Assembly: GCA_020543525.1 (NCBI GenBank)
Contig: JAHYIO010000005.1
Location: forward strand, 868,001 to 932,000
Length of the DNA stretch: 64,000 nucleotides
From: Coriolopsis trogii
Lineage: Eukaryota > Basidiomycota > Agaricomycetes > Polyporales > Polyporaceae
Direction: 5' to 3'
In this document: positions 11,904 to 22,412 of the stretch, one piece after another
Layout of the letters: every line of letters starts with the position of its first letter
Position numbering within the stretch: position 1 is the first letter of the stretch
Program-made: the position numbers and the translations under genes
The notes under the pieces: generated by a model
Seen by the model: only the letters and a program-made list of their open reading frames with translations
What the model was told of the DNA's origin: nothing
Databases searched by the model: none

Positions 11904-14119
11904 ATGGATACCCCGCGATCTTCGACCCCCGACCCCTCCGACAAGCGTCCAAGGCGACAGGTCGCCTTTTACCCGCACATGAACTCGACGAACAAGCCGC
12001 AGAAACCGTTCAGTCGCAGTGCGGCGAAGCGGGAGAGTGTGATGGCGCTGGGGAGCATCGAGTACCTGCAGCATTACTTCACGAAGACCGGGATCGCTGC
12101 AGAGAGCGAGTGCGTGTCCTTATATCATCTATTTGGGGCGTGGAAGTGCGAATGAACCATGGTGCGTGCTTAGCCCGTCCAAGAAATCGAGGAAAGGATT
12201 GGTGCCGGCGATTGGTGGGCTCGCGACCCTTACGAAGAGGCCCGGTCGGAGTCCAAGCTTCGTCCTCCCGCCTTCTCCAGCAATCCCGCAGAGCATCCAA
12301 CCGACGTTCCCTCCATACGTGAAGACCATCGAGACAGACCCAGATCACCTCCGTCCCGGTGTCATCGAGGACCTCATCGCCGTCTCGGCCGGCTGGAACC
12401 TTGATGCTCAGCATGAGGCGCAGGCAGAACAGGACCCAAACTTCCTGGGCACCGGGGAGCGGCACAAGGGCAACGTGGACGTCCTTGATCTGCTGAAGAC
12501 GACGACCCGCGCGGTGCGCGCCGTCCGGAACTACCTCGTGTCCCTCCCCGACGACTCCTCGGTGCCCCAGAATCGCCCGCAGTTCCGGCCGCAGACACTC
12601 TCCAGCTCGCCGCTCCCGAAGCGGCAGGTGTCGCAGCCCAACTCGCCGCACGACCCTCTCACGCGCATCCGCGGGCGCGCGCTTGGGGTGCTCGCCGTCC
12701 TGCGGGAGCTGGAGGAACGGGCGCGACTTCCCCTGGACCATGACGCGTACGACGCGCAGAGCGACCATGGGTCGTCGAACGACGCGAGCACCACCGCGGG
12801 CCCAGCCAGTCGTGGCGCGTCGCCCTCGTCTCACCTCGATGCCGAGGAGCCCGAGTACCTCGACGCCGACACGTCCGTCTCCATCTCATTCGTCCAGGTC
12901 GGTGGCAGGCAAGGGCAAGTGCCCGTCTGGGATGATGAAGAAGGTGGCGACGTCAATCACCTCAGCGAAGAGGAGCGGGAGAAGCGCGAGCGGTGGGACG
13001 AACGGCTCGTTCTGGGCGGTGGGTGGCTCTATCGGCAGGATATGCGGATGGAGGACCTCGCGCGGGAGAGAGATGTTGTGGGAGGGTATCTGGATGCGGT
13101 TGATGAGGTCCTCTTCGGCGGCCCCAAGGACGGGAAGCGGGGTTGGCAGCGCGAGAAGGAGCGGGCGGCGAAGAAGGAGAGGATGGATCGCGAGGCGCGA
13201 GCGAAAGCGCGGCGGGTAAGTGCGGGGGACGCGGGGGGTAGTAGCTCTGGGGAGGGCGAGGGGCGGTCGAAACGGCGCGTCGTGTCCACTGGAATGCTCG
13301 ATGCGATGCGCAATATGGTCGTCACGGAAGAGCCTGAGGAGATGGACTCGATCGAAGAGGAGGAGGCCGTAGACGACGACGATCTTCCCCCTTGGGCCAA
13401 GCGGTCAACATACGAGGGTGACGACTACGGTACGCCATAAATCATCTTTTCTCATCAATGATACTGACGTTGATACCTTGCATCAGGCCGCCTACATGCT
13501 CTCCTTGTCGCCTTGCTGCCCGCAGACCTACTCCGACTATTACCGATGTCCTCTTCGGATCGTTCAGAGATATTGCGAGCACTCTCATCAGGACAAGTAC
13601 TCTGCAATGCGTACAACACCGCTGTCCGACGATCACGAAAGCCGTGGGGTTATGTCAGTAAGGACGCGATACACGACATTGCTGCACTGGAGGAATCCCG
13701 AGGAGCAGAGGGTGGCACCGAAGGCAAGCGGGGTTGGACATTCCGTCGCACGGACAACCTCCGCCTGTGGGCTGCGTATGTATTCTGCCAATCTAATTCA
13801 TCTATTACTCATTCAATGGCCCTTCTCCAGCGCGTTGAAACTTCGATACTCGTTACCCATCGTCATGCCCAACAGGCGGAAAGACGGCGGGAGCACACGA
13901 CCCGGCACCCCGATGCAAGGCGGCACGCCCCTCGCGTCCCCGATATCGACCTCTGTCAGCTTCCCAACTAACATTACGGAGGACGTCATCCTCTTCGATG
14001 CGCCCATGGTTGCTCGTTTGGAGGAAGGATGGGAGCTCATGCTGGAGAGGCTGGTGCTGAAGTGGATGGAGGCGGTCGTGTGCGAGCGACGGGGGGAGCG
14101 CGCGACCTTCCAACCTTGA
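11904..14119 (+). CDS. Conserved basidiomycete protein, possible divergent CH-like C-terminal domain
   Basis: Four exons (11904-12109, 12174-13429, 13487-13775, 13831-14119) give 2040 nt, 679 aa. I do not recognise it as a named protein. The N-terminus is basic and Ser/Pro-rich; a middle region (about residues 110-230) is rich in helical sequence (RAVRAVRNYLVSLP, ALGVLAVLRELEER). A long charged segment follows (EEEREKRERWDERL, EKERAAKKERMDREA) and then an acidic block (EEEEAVDDDDLPPWAKR). Residues 488-600 hold LHALLVALLP, SSGQVLCNAYNTAVRRSRKP, WGYVSKDAI and FRRTDNLRLWAAALKLR. The order of Leu-Cys-x-x-Tyr-Asn, Trp, Lys and the Phe-Arg-x-x-Asp-Asn-Leu helix recalls a calponin-homology fold, but this is inference from pattern only. 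Confidence 0.8.
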
Positions 14120-14427
14120 GATCGCCCGTTTGCTGATTGACGAAAGCCGGATACTAGTATTTCGTAGAAATTAATGAACGTAAGAAGTGAAGGCCAAGAG
14201 TGTCCTGTGCGAATCCACATTCTGCACTTGCCACATCGGCGTAACCCATCCCAATACTACGATCGTGAACATAATAAGCGTGTCTTGTTACATCACTAAT
14301 ACTATGGGTATGTCCAGAGTAATCACCACGTTTGTATGAGGGCGTCCTCGACTATAACCGTTCGATGAGACCTAGAGAGTAACGTAATGAGCCCGGCTCA
14401 ACACTGGACCCAAGATCTGGACTAGAG

Positions 14428-14499
14428 TCCGATATGGTGTAACGGCTAACATTACCGCCTTTCACGCGGTAGCTCGGGGTTCGATTCCCCGTATCGGAG
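14428..14499 (+). tRNA. tRNA-Glu (anticodon UUC)
   Basis: 72-nt cloverleaf with no intron. The acceptor stem TCCGATA pairs with TATCGGA, with G as discriminator. The D-arm holds GTGTAACGGCTAACAT, the anticodon loop is CTTTCAC with TTC at positions 34-36, and the T-arm is CGGGGTTCGATTCCCCG. It closely follows yeast tRNA-Glu(UUC). Internal A and B boxes are present. Confidence 0.95.
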
Positions 14500-14502
14500 A
14501 GC

Positions 14503-14507
14503 TTTTT
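14503..14507 (+). terminator. RNA polymerase III terminator of tRNA-Glu
   Basis: A run of five T residues starts four bases after the tRNA 3' end, the normal Pol III stop signal. Confidence 0.75.
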
Positions 14508-15357
14508 GATCCAACGTCTGCTGCTACTTCGAAACTCCATGACCCATTTCGGTTTCACGAGCAATGCCTAAAGAACATCATCAAAATCAGACTGCAGGTA
14601 AGATTGGTCACATAGCGAGAATGTCTAGCTCAATCTGAAGCAACAAGCACGGGATACCATATCTCAGACTGTATCGTACGTTGAGTGAAGAAGACACGCA
14701 CTACCGCTATCGTCGTACGTTGCCTTCCCGGTATGCGCATAGAGTCCAGAGCGGCATGCTCGCGCCCTTAATATGTGCGTCTCTCCTCTATCACACCAGC
14801 ACTGACTGCAATATCGACCTGTGCAGCATCGGACCAGAACGCACTGGACGTGCGCATACGTGCGACGACGACGATAGCCTCGAATGCCTACCAGAGCTCA
14901 GTCGGACACACAGAACATCAGACAAACATCCCGCGCGGGAGGCACGCACCCGACACGACTTCGTCAAGCGCAACAATACGACGAACTGGGCTTTTACGCG
15001 CAGGGCAAACTGACACGGAACAACAGCAAAGGAAAACGAGATCCGCTCAATGTTCAGTCGGAGGTGAGAGATTGAGGGTCAGCAGTAGAAAGATGCCTTC
15101 CAATTCCAACATGTGACATTCACCGCCTAATACGGACTACAACCTGTTAGCCGCGTGGTCTGTGCGCGGCGCTCTCCTCGTACCCACAGGCTGAGTCTTG
15201 TTCATCACCGCACCGTCTGCTCCCTCCCTGGTTCCACTGTCTTCTTCAAACTCCGCAAGCCTACGAATGCAAGGGAGCACAACGATGAGCAGAATCCCCA
15301 AGCCTGTGGAAAGGAACTCACCGCATGGGCTCACACATATCTTCGCGGGAGATCTCG
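14508..15357. other. Intergenic, nothing recognised
   Basis: Only short open frames without family signatures. It probably contains the 3' untranslated part of the minus-strand gene that ends at 15358. Confidence 0.45.
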
Positions 15358-15966
15358 TCAAGCTGCGGTCGACGGTCCCGCGTGGGCCGATCCCGAGCTG
15401 GTGTTGGATTGCGCAGACCGTGCTTTGTGTGCCTTGCGTGCTGCGCGCCACTCAACCTTCCAGACCCACTTAGGCACTGCATAGTCGCAGGTTTGATACC
15501 ATCTTGGCTTGGGGAACGATGGGTTCGGCGTGTCCAGCTCCGCGTCAGCGATAAGGCCGAGACGAGCGGCAACTTTGGGCCATTGACTCTCGTAACGCAA
15601 AAGGCCATCAGGGCTCTGTTTGCGCATTGCGTTCACAAGCTCCTCCGCCTGCGAGGCATTGTGAGCCTGTGCGTTTGCAAGCGGGATCACAAACTCCGGC
15701 TCCATGTACGGCTTGACCCATGCCAAGGTGTGCTGGGTCTTCTCCATGCGGAGGCCACAAGTTTTGCAGATGTCCGCGATGATCCAATCCATTCCATCCT
15801 TATCGTCCGTGGTCCTTGCATCGAGGTGTCGGTTTACTTGATTGAAGTCCTGCAGGATTTCAGGTGGCAGGTGCTGAATTGGGGGGAATCCGTACTTGAC
15901 TGCATACTCGCAGATTTGTTTTAATGACATGTGGTAGCCCAGAATCCACGGGGTACAACGAGGCAT
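15358..15966 (-). CDS. Hypothetical protein, 202 aa, single exon
   Basis: Unrecognised protein with coding-like composition. The ATG at 15966 gives MPRCTPWILGYHMSLKQICE as the first residues; an upstream in-frame ATG exists but the preceding residues look untranslated. Visible features: a predicted soluble helical protein, a GMDWIIADICKTCGLRME segment with two Cys, basic aromatic-rich SFPKPRWYQTCDYAVPKW VW, and a low-complexity Ser/Ala/Gly tail. No signal peptide, membrane segment or catalytic motif is apparent. The tail may continue through an intron (GT and AG sites exist downstream), so the C-terminus is uncertain. Confidence 0.6.
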   Translation of the reverse strand: MPRCTPWILGYHMSLKQICEYAVKYGFPPIQHLPPEILQDFNQVNRHLDARTTDDKDGMDWIIADICKTCGLRMEKTQHTLAWVKPYMEPEFVIPLANAQAHNASQAEELVNAMRKQSPDGLLRYESQWPKVAARLGLIADAELDTPNPSFPKPRWYQTCDYAVPKWVWKVEWRAARKAHKARSAQSNTSSGSAHAGPSTAA

Positions 15967-16930
15967 TGTTTCGAGCTTGTGTCGTGGAGAAACGGAAGGG
16001 TAGTGAGGGCGCTGTTCCACGTCACATCCGGCGACGGTGTGGTACGAACATGAGTGGTGGACTAGCGCCCCAGGTCAGAGCCGGCACGCTTGGCGAGCTC
16101 GCTGCTGCCCGCAAAGTACTCAACGTTCAACCACGCACTCGGAACGGTTGTTGCGCATGCACTCAAATTCTAATAAACTCGAACGCCCCGCCTACTACTA
16201 TGTCAGCACCGACGGTTTCTCTCCTAACCTTGGCAGCGAAATATCAACGTTTGCCAGAGGAGCAGTGGCGGATGTGCTATACATACGTGCCATATATTGG
16301 GGAGTTGGGATTCTTATACTTAAGCCTGTCTTGAGAACATATGTATCGAATGTCAGGCTACTAACTGTCGCAATGAGCATCCGTACCTCTTCTCGCACGC
16401 CGGTCGCGTGCGGACTTGAATATTTACAGGCTGAAGTGGACCGGTCGAGCCCCTAATACTCGTGAAAGTCATCATAGAAAGGAACGTGAAACGACGACTA
16501 CATAACTCTTTACATATCTCCTAGGCCTCCGCAATCGTTGCAGCGGGCGGTGTCCAGCTTGTCCCATACGGCGGTGACAGAAAGGAGCAAGAGTTGGGCG
16601 CCTCCCACAACTCGTGCCGAGGCGCACGTTCTCTTCCTTCCTCTATGATCATTTCATTCTCACTATCTCGCTCCTCTGCGTACAGACCTTACTCGCGTTG
16701 CCTATTCTCTTCATACTCAGTCTGGTCTGGCGGACACATCATACCGGCACCCCGCCATCCCAGCGCCACGCCGCAGTTGTGCCGAGAGACGACTCGGAGA
16801 ATCGAGTGACGGTTTCCCACTGGCACTGCTGGCACGCACCACTTCTCTCGTTTCGCCCTGACTCAGGCTCGTGGACGCCTGCCTCGTCTTCGGAAGATCC
16901 AAACGACATCTCAACCTCACCACTCTGAAT
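15967..16930. other. Intergenic between divergent genes
   Basis: About 960 bp. A hydrophobic open stretch near 16614-16735 (LTISLLCVQTLLALPILFI) could be an upstream short frame of the kinase-like gene, but no splice path joins it in frame. Nothing else was seen. Confidence 0.4.
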
Positions 16931-18065
16931 ATGTCAATACAACCTGACCAGAGCGTCACGAGCGCCCAACTTGCTGTCCTATCTGACCTCCCGGAGTCAT
17001 TTAATCCATACGGACATTCATTACATCAATATACCACCGTGACCCTTTGTCTCACTGAACCTGCCGCCGCTGATAATAACAGTGAACAACCCGGCGACCG
17101 CCGTCCGATCCCCTTTCTACCCTTTGGAACCACCGCTTTGTACAAGCTTACGTTGCCATTGAAAGACAATGGAGGCCGCTCCATTGTCTGGCGGGCAACA
17201 CCCGTTGACAGAAATGGCAGTGCAACTCATCTTGACGACGGCAAGCCAGTTGAGGTGGTACTCAAGTTCCTCATACCCTCTCGTCTCGAAAGCTTCGCAG
17301 GGTACTCTGCGCAAGACGCCATAGAGTACCAGGCAAATTCATTCACGACACTCGCCGACTGCCAAGGTCGAACGCTACCCTACTTTTTTGGGACGTTCAA
17401 GGTATGTGATCTTTGCTCTCTCCGAGTAGTATACCGAGCACTCACATGGATGCGATCATGCACAGGCAAACATGCCTGAGCTGCCCCTCAAGGGCGAACT
17501 TGGCACCATCCTCGCTATGGAGTACATTCCAGCCAAGGCCACACCCCGGACCACACCGAACACCGGGCCCACGCTCCGAGTCAAACGGTCTGGTCTATGG
17601 CAGCTCCAGCAGAATCTCGACAGGAAGGACTCAAACAGTCCCTTTCTCGACTTCAAACGCTATCTAGCATTGGTCAGTACGCACTTCGAGTCGGTCCGCG
17701 TCGGTGTGCCAACCGTGCTGATGCCGATCTCCGTTGTATCGCAGTTCCGTTCCGCGCTTGATACCCTCTGCAAGGCGCATTCACGCGGGATTGTGCTCAC
17801 GGATGTACACTCGGACAACCTCCTCGTGGACGAAGCCAACTGCCAGATCGTCCTCATCGACTGGACCATGTGCGGTTTTCCGTCCGAACAGATGTACACC
17901 ATGGAACAGAGCGACATCGAGCACCTATACAAAGCATTCACGCATTGTGACAGACACGTGGTGGAGCTTATGGGCTTTTGGAGAAAGCAGATCGTGCACG
18001 AGTACGTGGATTGGAAAAATCTGCACGTTGTGGTCGCCCAATACCTGGCACGGATTCGAATGTGA
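16931..18065 (+). CDS. Kinase-like (PKL-fold) protein, unclassified
   Basis: Two exons (16931-17401, 17466-18065), 1071 nt, 356 aa. The C-terminal half carries a phosphotransferase-style core: HSRGIVLTDVHSDNLLVDE supplies the D-x-H-x-x-N catalytic loop and IVLIDWTMCG the metal-binding Asp with Trp replacing Phe of DFG, as in aminoglycoside/choline-kinase-like proteins. A possible beta3 lysine sits in VEVVLKFLIP and a possible alphaC Glu in AIEYQANSF. The N-terminal 60 residues show no signal peptide. The layout matches orphan kinase-like families common in Agaricomycetes; the substrate cannot be stated. Convergent with the SigF/NTF2-like gene. Confidence 0.75.
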
Positions 18066-18374
18066 CTACGGACTGGGCTAGTACTAATAGCCTTCAGAGC
18101 TCCGAGGTTCGAGGACCAATGACTCCTCCACGCCGTGCACGTATAATCCTGAATTCCCTGCGTCTTATTGTTCGTGAATGCATACCGTGTACGACGTCGA
18201 CGAGGAGACGCCTGCCTCGAACAAGGAAGAAGTCTTCACCGGACGACGACCGAGGTCTCCGGACTGTACTGACAAGACCACTGAGTCCGTGAGGCGCACA
18301 TACACATAACATACATAGACTGCAGTCCGCAAGTCCCGAATGCATCTTCACAATCTCGATCTCAATCTCAATCT

Positions 18375-19155
18375 CTAATCGGTCTTCTTGCCCTGCTTGC
18401 GCTGGCTGCGGTCCTCGAGCTCGATCTCCTCGCTGGAGCCAACGGCAGGCAGGGGCTCGCCCTCGGGGCGGAGAGACACGCCCTGGCCGCCCTCGCCATC
18501 GCGCACGGTCCAGTAGCCGAGCATGCCAAAGACGCACGCCTGGAACCTGCATGCGAGGGTGGCGGCGTGGAGGGCGAGGCGGACGAGCGGGACGAGCGGG
18601 GGCACGAGGAGGGCGGCGATGTCGTCCGGGTGGTAAAAGTCTTCGTGCTCGGCGATGACGTACACCGTCTTTGACGGGTCTGTGGGCGACGGTTCGGGGC
18701 GGAGACGGAGGTGGACGATCAGACTGGTGCGGGTGGGTGGGTGTGAGGGGACTGGTGGGAGACGCGGACCTTGGACGAGGACTTACCGGGCGGGGTGGGG
18801 CTTGAGAGGAGACCAGCGGATGTGGAACGTCTGGGTGACGTCGAGGAAGACGGAGTGGGTGTGCTTGTTGTAGGTGACCTCGTTTGCGGAGACGCTGAGG
18901 ACGGGGGAGAGGACGCGGTACCACTGCAGGATGGAGAGCATCGAGTCGCGCGAGTTTGGGCCGGAGGGGACGGCACAGAGAGGATGGCGGAAGGCGACGT
19001 CGGGGGCATAGTATCTGCAAAACATATGAGCTGGGAGCGATAGGGGAGAGGCGAGGGAAGACAGACTTGAGGACGGCCTCGTGCTGGATCTCGGGGTTGA
19101 CGGCGGCGGTGAGGAGGACGGCGACGTTGACGATCTCCTCCTCTGCGTTCTCCAT
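18375..19155 (-). CDS. SigF/NTF2-like domain membrane protein
   Basis: Three exons (19155-19067, 19014-18787, 18723-18375) sum to 666 nt, 221 aa. The opening MENAEEEIVNVAVLLTAAVN followed by YYAPDVAFRHPLCAV and MLSILQWYRVLSP matches the fungal SigF-like NTF2-fold family, an alpha+beta cone named after Aspergillus sigF. This is followed by VFLDVTQTFHIRW, IAEHEDFYHPDDIAALL, a hydrophobic segment (about residues 150-185) that may insert in a membrane, and a polar tail ending GKKTD. The function in fungi is not settled. The 5' leader contains a GA-rich microsatellite. Confidence 0.8.
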
Positions 19156-19175
19156 CCTGGCTGGCGTCGGGGGAT

Positions 19176-19216
19176 GAGAGAGGGAGAGAGGGAGAGAGGG
19201 AGAGAGGGAGAGAGGG
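19176..19216. repeat. GA-rich microsatellite (GAGAGG units)
   Basis: About five imperfect tandem copies of an 8-base GAGAGAGG-type unit lie about 20 bp upstream of the SigF/NTF2-like ATG. On the coding strand this is a CT-rich tract, often found in fungal leaders and core promoters. Confidence 0.85.
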
Positions 19217-19906
19217 ATGCGTGGGTCGATATATACCGACGTCATCGCGCTCTCGACGCGTGACGTCGCGTGCATCGCGACACGTGACGAGCGCCAGGCG
19301 TTGCTCGCCTTCGCTCTTGACCTCCGCATGCACATGGACGACGGACCCACTAGTACTGCCAGAGCCCCTGGGACATCGCTTGCCTCACCAGTCTTTCAAA
19401 GACATACGCTACCGCGAAACAACAGTCTTGCAAGCCAAGCAAGCTGCTCGAGCTCGTGCGGCATTCGACCAGCAAGTCCCAAGGATTTGCATGATATAGA
19501 TGGTGTTGCCGTCTGGCCACATGGATCCAAAATCTGTACCGTCAGAGGTCGCCCGGAACACCTCTCTCGAGCACACCACCCAGAGTGTAATCCGACGGTG
19601 GCTAGTGTCCGAGTTGTCTGTTCCCTGCGCAGTTCGATCAGTATGCATGCCCCGTGTTTGGCATGTTTCCCGCGATGTATACCTATTACCGTGGGCGCGA
19701 TACATGCTGTTCCGCAACGCAATGTAGCCAGGCCTCGCAGACGACGGGCGGGGGACCAGAATGTAACCTGTCAACGTGCAGAATCGGACTTATCATCCTA
19801 GTCGACATTTCCAGTGATGAACATGAGCGAGCCCTTGTTGTCTCTGAGAGGGATGCTTCGAAAGCAGGATAGCCTGAGATCCCTTTCGAGCGTGTTCACA
19901 ACGGTC
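19217..19906. other. Intergenic, nothing recognised
   Basis: 690 bp between the SigF-like promoter and the 3' end of the F-box gene. Open frames here are short and lack domain signatures. Confidence 0.4.
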
Positions 19907-21256
19907 TCAGGCCCCTCCTGTCGAGCACAGCTCGTTCAGTTCGATCACAAACGCAGCAACGCAACACTCACTCCACCACTCCCGCCTCGGCTCCTCACAA
20001 ACCACCAGCCGGTTCTGCGCCCCCAGGATCGGCATCCCTTCCACCGCGCGCCTCACCAGCTCCGCATACTTGACCACCCACATCCGCTCCTTCGCGTCCG
20101 ACACGTCCAGCACGACTCTCGCCCCTCGCCTCAACCGCTCCTCGCCCCCACCATGCCCACACGCCGCATCGAACGCCGCCCACTCGCAGTCCTCGTCCGG
20201 ACACGCGAGGGTGCTCTTTCGGTTCACCAGCACGATCCTTGCCTCGCGCACGCTCCCGCCAGCCACCGCGAAAAAGTCGGCATGCGCGCGGAGCACGGCC
20301 GACGTCTGCACGCCGACCTCGACGAGCGTCGGGCACCTCCACAGCCCGAGCGCGCGCCACCGCTCCACGACCTCCGCCGAGCCCGCGAGCGGCGGCGCCG
20401 GCTGGAAGACGGAGAGCGGCCCGAACACGACGCGCCGGAGCGAGCGGTGTGCGCCGAGCGCCGCGAACACGACGCGCCGGAGCGAGCGGTGTGCGCCGAG
20501 CGCCGCGAACACGCCGCCGAGCACGTCGAGCTCGGCCCACCCGAGCCGCCCGTCGTCGAACTGCAGCGCGCGGAGGCTCTCCTGCGTGCGCGTGTGCGCG
20601 ACGAGGCTGTGCACGATCGCGAGGGGCATGTGCGCCGTCGAGAGGTGCGCGAGCGCGAGGTGCGCAGGCGGTGGGGGGCCTCGCTCCGAGTCGGCGGGGT
20701 CGTCGTCGTCACTGTCGGCGCCGGGCGTGACTCGCGCTTGCTCGGATTCGCTCGCGCGGAGCTCGAGGCGGTCGAGGGACGCGAAGAGGCCGAGGAAGCT
20801 GAAGAGCTCGCGGCAGGTGTGCCGCGTGAGGTTGCAGCAGACGAGCTGGAGCTCGTCGAGCGCGCGGAAGCGGGGTGTCCGTGCGGTCGTCGTCGTCGTC
20901 GACCCTCGCGGTATGCCGTAGACGACGACGTCGGACAGACAGAGCGTGCGCAGGCCGGGGAGGGCTCGCAGGAGGGTGCCGATCTCGTCCACGTGGATCC
21001 TGATGTTGTCCTCGACTCGCAGGTGCTGGATGCAGGCCCCGACCCCGGGCGTCCTCACCAGGAAGCTGATCGTCTTCAGGTACATGGATTTGTGGCCGCC
21101 TCTGACAACGAACCTCCGAAAGAGGTGGTGCCGGCTCGAGGTCAGCCATGACTGACACACACGGGTGCAGGTATACAACGAACGCCAGTCGGCGTGGAGG
21201 TGATCGATGATGATGTCGATGATCTCTTGTGGAAAGTTGGAGATACTCGTAGGCAT
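19907..21256 (-). CDS. F-box protein with leucine-rich repeat-like body
   Basis: Single exon, 449 aa. Residues 5-50 are a clear F-box: ISNFPQEIIDIIIDHLHADW, then CTRVCQSWLTSSRHHLFRRF. The rest looks like irregular LRRs (TISFLVRTPGVGACIQHLRV, LRALPGLRTLCLSDV, FRALDELQLVCCNL, FLGLFASLDRLEL), with an acidic insert near residue 175. This type is very abundant in mushrooms and presumably recruits substrates to SCF ligases. The strand bias of GC is strong, which creates long spurious frames on the opposite strand. It contains an exact 42-bp duplication that doubles a 14-residue LRR segment. Confidence 0.88.
   Translation of the reverse strand: MPTSISNFPQEIIDIIIDHLHADWRSLYTCTRVCQSWLTSSRHHLFRRFVVRGGHKSMYLKTISFLVRTPGVGACIQHLRVEDNIRIHVDEIGTLLRALPGLRTLCLSDVVVYGIPRGSTTTTTARTPRFRALDELQLVCCNLTRHTCRELFSFLGLFASLDRLELRASESEQARVTPGADSDDDDPADSERGPPPPAHLALAHLSTAHMPLAIVHSLVAHTRTQESLRALQFDDGRLGWAELDVLGGVFAALGAHRSLRRVVFAALGAHRSLRRVVFGPLSVFQPAPPLAGSAEVVERWRALGLWRCPTLVEVGVQTSAVLRAHADFFAVAGGSVREARIVLVNRKSTLACPDEDCEWAAFDAACGHGGGEERLRRGARVVLDVSDAKERMWVVKYAELVRRAVEGMPILGAQNRLVVCEEPRREWWSECCVAAFVIELNELCSTGGA
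20422..20505. repeat. Perfect 42-bp tandem duplication inside F-box gene
   Basis: Two consecutive identical 42-bp units keep the frame and repeat FAALGAHRSLRRVV in the protein. Confidence 0.9.
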
Positions 21257-22109
21257 GTTATCGTCGATACGCTGTGCATGGGTCTGTCAATAAGTGCGTA
21301 GCTCAGACTGATAATCAACTAGATTGGAGGGTCTGTGGAAGCAATTTGTAGCGGCGGGAGTTATGAGATGAGAGGCGACAGCTACGCCAAGGTTGCTGTC
21401 CAAGGATGGTCTTCGGCGTCTAGCCTTCCTCTCTCGTCAATCTCGCCTCGGCTAGATCAACAATTCAATCTCAACGCCCCTTCAAGTTAATCTCGGGCGA
21501 CAGGGCTTGGAATCGGCCTTTTCAAAGATTGTGCCCCGGTAGGCAAGTCCAGCAATGCCACCAAATTCAACGCGGTGTCACGGTACGAGGAAGAGTGAGT
21601 AGGGTCAGAAACCATGCACGACCGCATCTACGACGTTGACTTGACACTTGTAGTACCACTCAGGGGGGCAGCTTCAGGTGAGCTCAGCTTTACTGATGAC
21701 ATATGTGTTGCTAATACTGTGGTCAATAATACAGTGAAAACTCGGAGATAGAGAAGGATGCGTATGATCGAGTGTATCCGAGTCAATAAATAGTAAGTAA
21801 GCAAGTGCAGAACGAATGGGGTATGGATGTAGTGCTACAATTCGAGTGACGACGCCATGTATACGTTAGATAAACTAATATGCGGAACGAATCGAGGAGT
21901 CGCTGTTGCGGACTAGGTGATGTAGGGACAATGAGCGTATTATGCTGCTTCAATATAGGCGCTTTGGTGATGTATGTTGATGTTAGCGGAAATCGTCCGT
22001 CTCGCTGGGTCAAATAGAGTCAAGAATCCTGTCAACGCCGTTTACAGTCAGCGTTAGAGTCATGGGCTGACGGTAGTCAAACATACTGTTGCAATACGAG
22101 ATTGTGCCT
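21257..22109. other. Intergenic, nothing recognised
   Basis: F-box promoter side plus AT-richer sequence near 21700-22050. No coding chain, RNA gene or transposon end was identified. Confidence 0.4.
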
Positions 22110-22412
22110 TCAGCTCAGCCAATCCATCTCGAGTGGGATCGACTCGGATGGAGCTGAGACAGTTGCGGTACCAGTCGGAGCAGGGGCGGAGTGTCCCGGA
22201 CCTACGCAATACAAACGAGCCATATTAGCAGCTCATGATGAAGGCATGACGAGAACGCATGGCCTACCGAGGTGGAAGGCAAAAGACATTGTTGCATCTG
22301 CGGAGGCTGAGGTGGTTGCAGGAGCGTCGCGCACGATGGGTCCGGCGGTTGCGGAAAGGGCGAGGGAAAGGGAGAGGAGAGAGGCGGAAGCGAGAGCGAA
22401 GATGCGAACCAT
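22110..22412 (-). CDS. Small secreted protein, 78 aa
   Basis: A short two-exon gene. The ATG at 22412 opens MVRIFALASASLLSLSLALS, a classic signal peptide (n-region Arg, hydrophobic core, cleavage expected after ATA-G). Exon 1 ends at 22268 at a GTAGGC donor; exon 2 (22201-22110) follows TTGCGTAG and ends at TGA. The mature part is Ala/Ser/Thr/Pro-rich with TSASADATMSFAFHLGPG and ends EMDWLS. It contains no cysteine and no CaaX box, so it is neither a hydrophobin nor a pheromone precursor. The leader is CT-rich, consistent with a fungal promoter. The function is unknown; a secreted effector or wall-associated peptide is possible. Confidence 0.6.

Noticed and set aside
20070..20921. Open frames of 160-280 codons antisense or out of frame to the F-box gene
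   Set aside because: Arg/Ser/Ala-biased low-complexity products of high third-position GC; the F-box frame carries the real domain.
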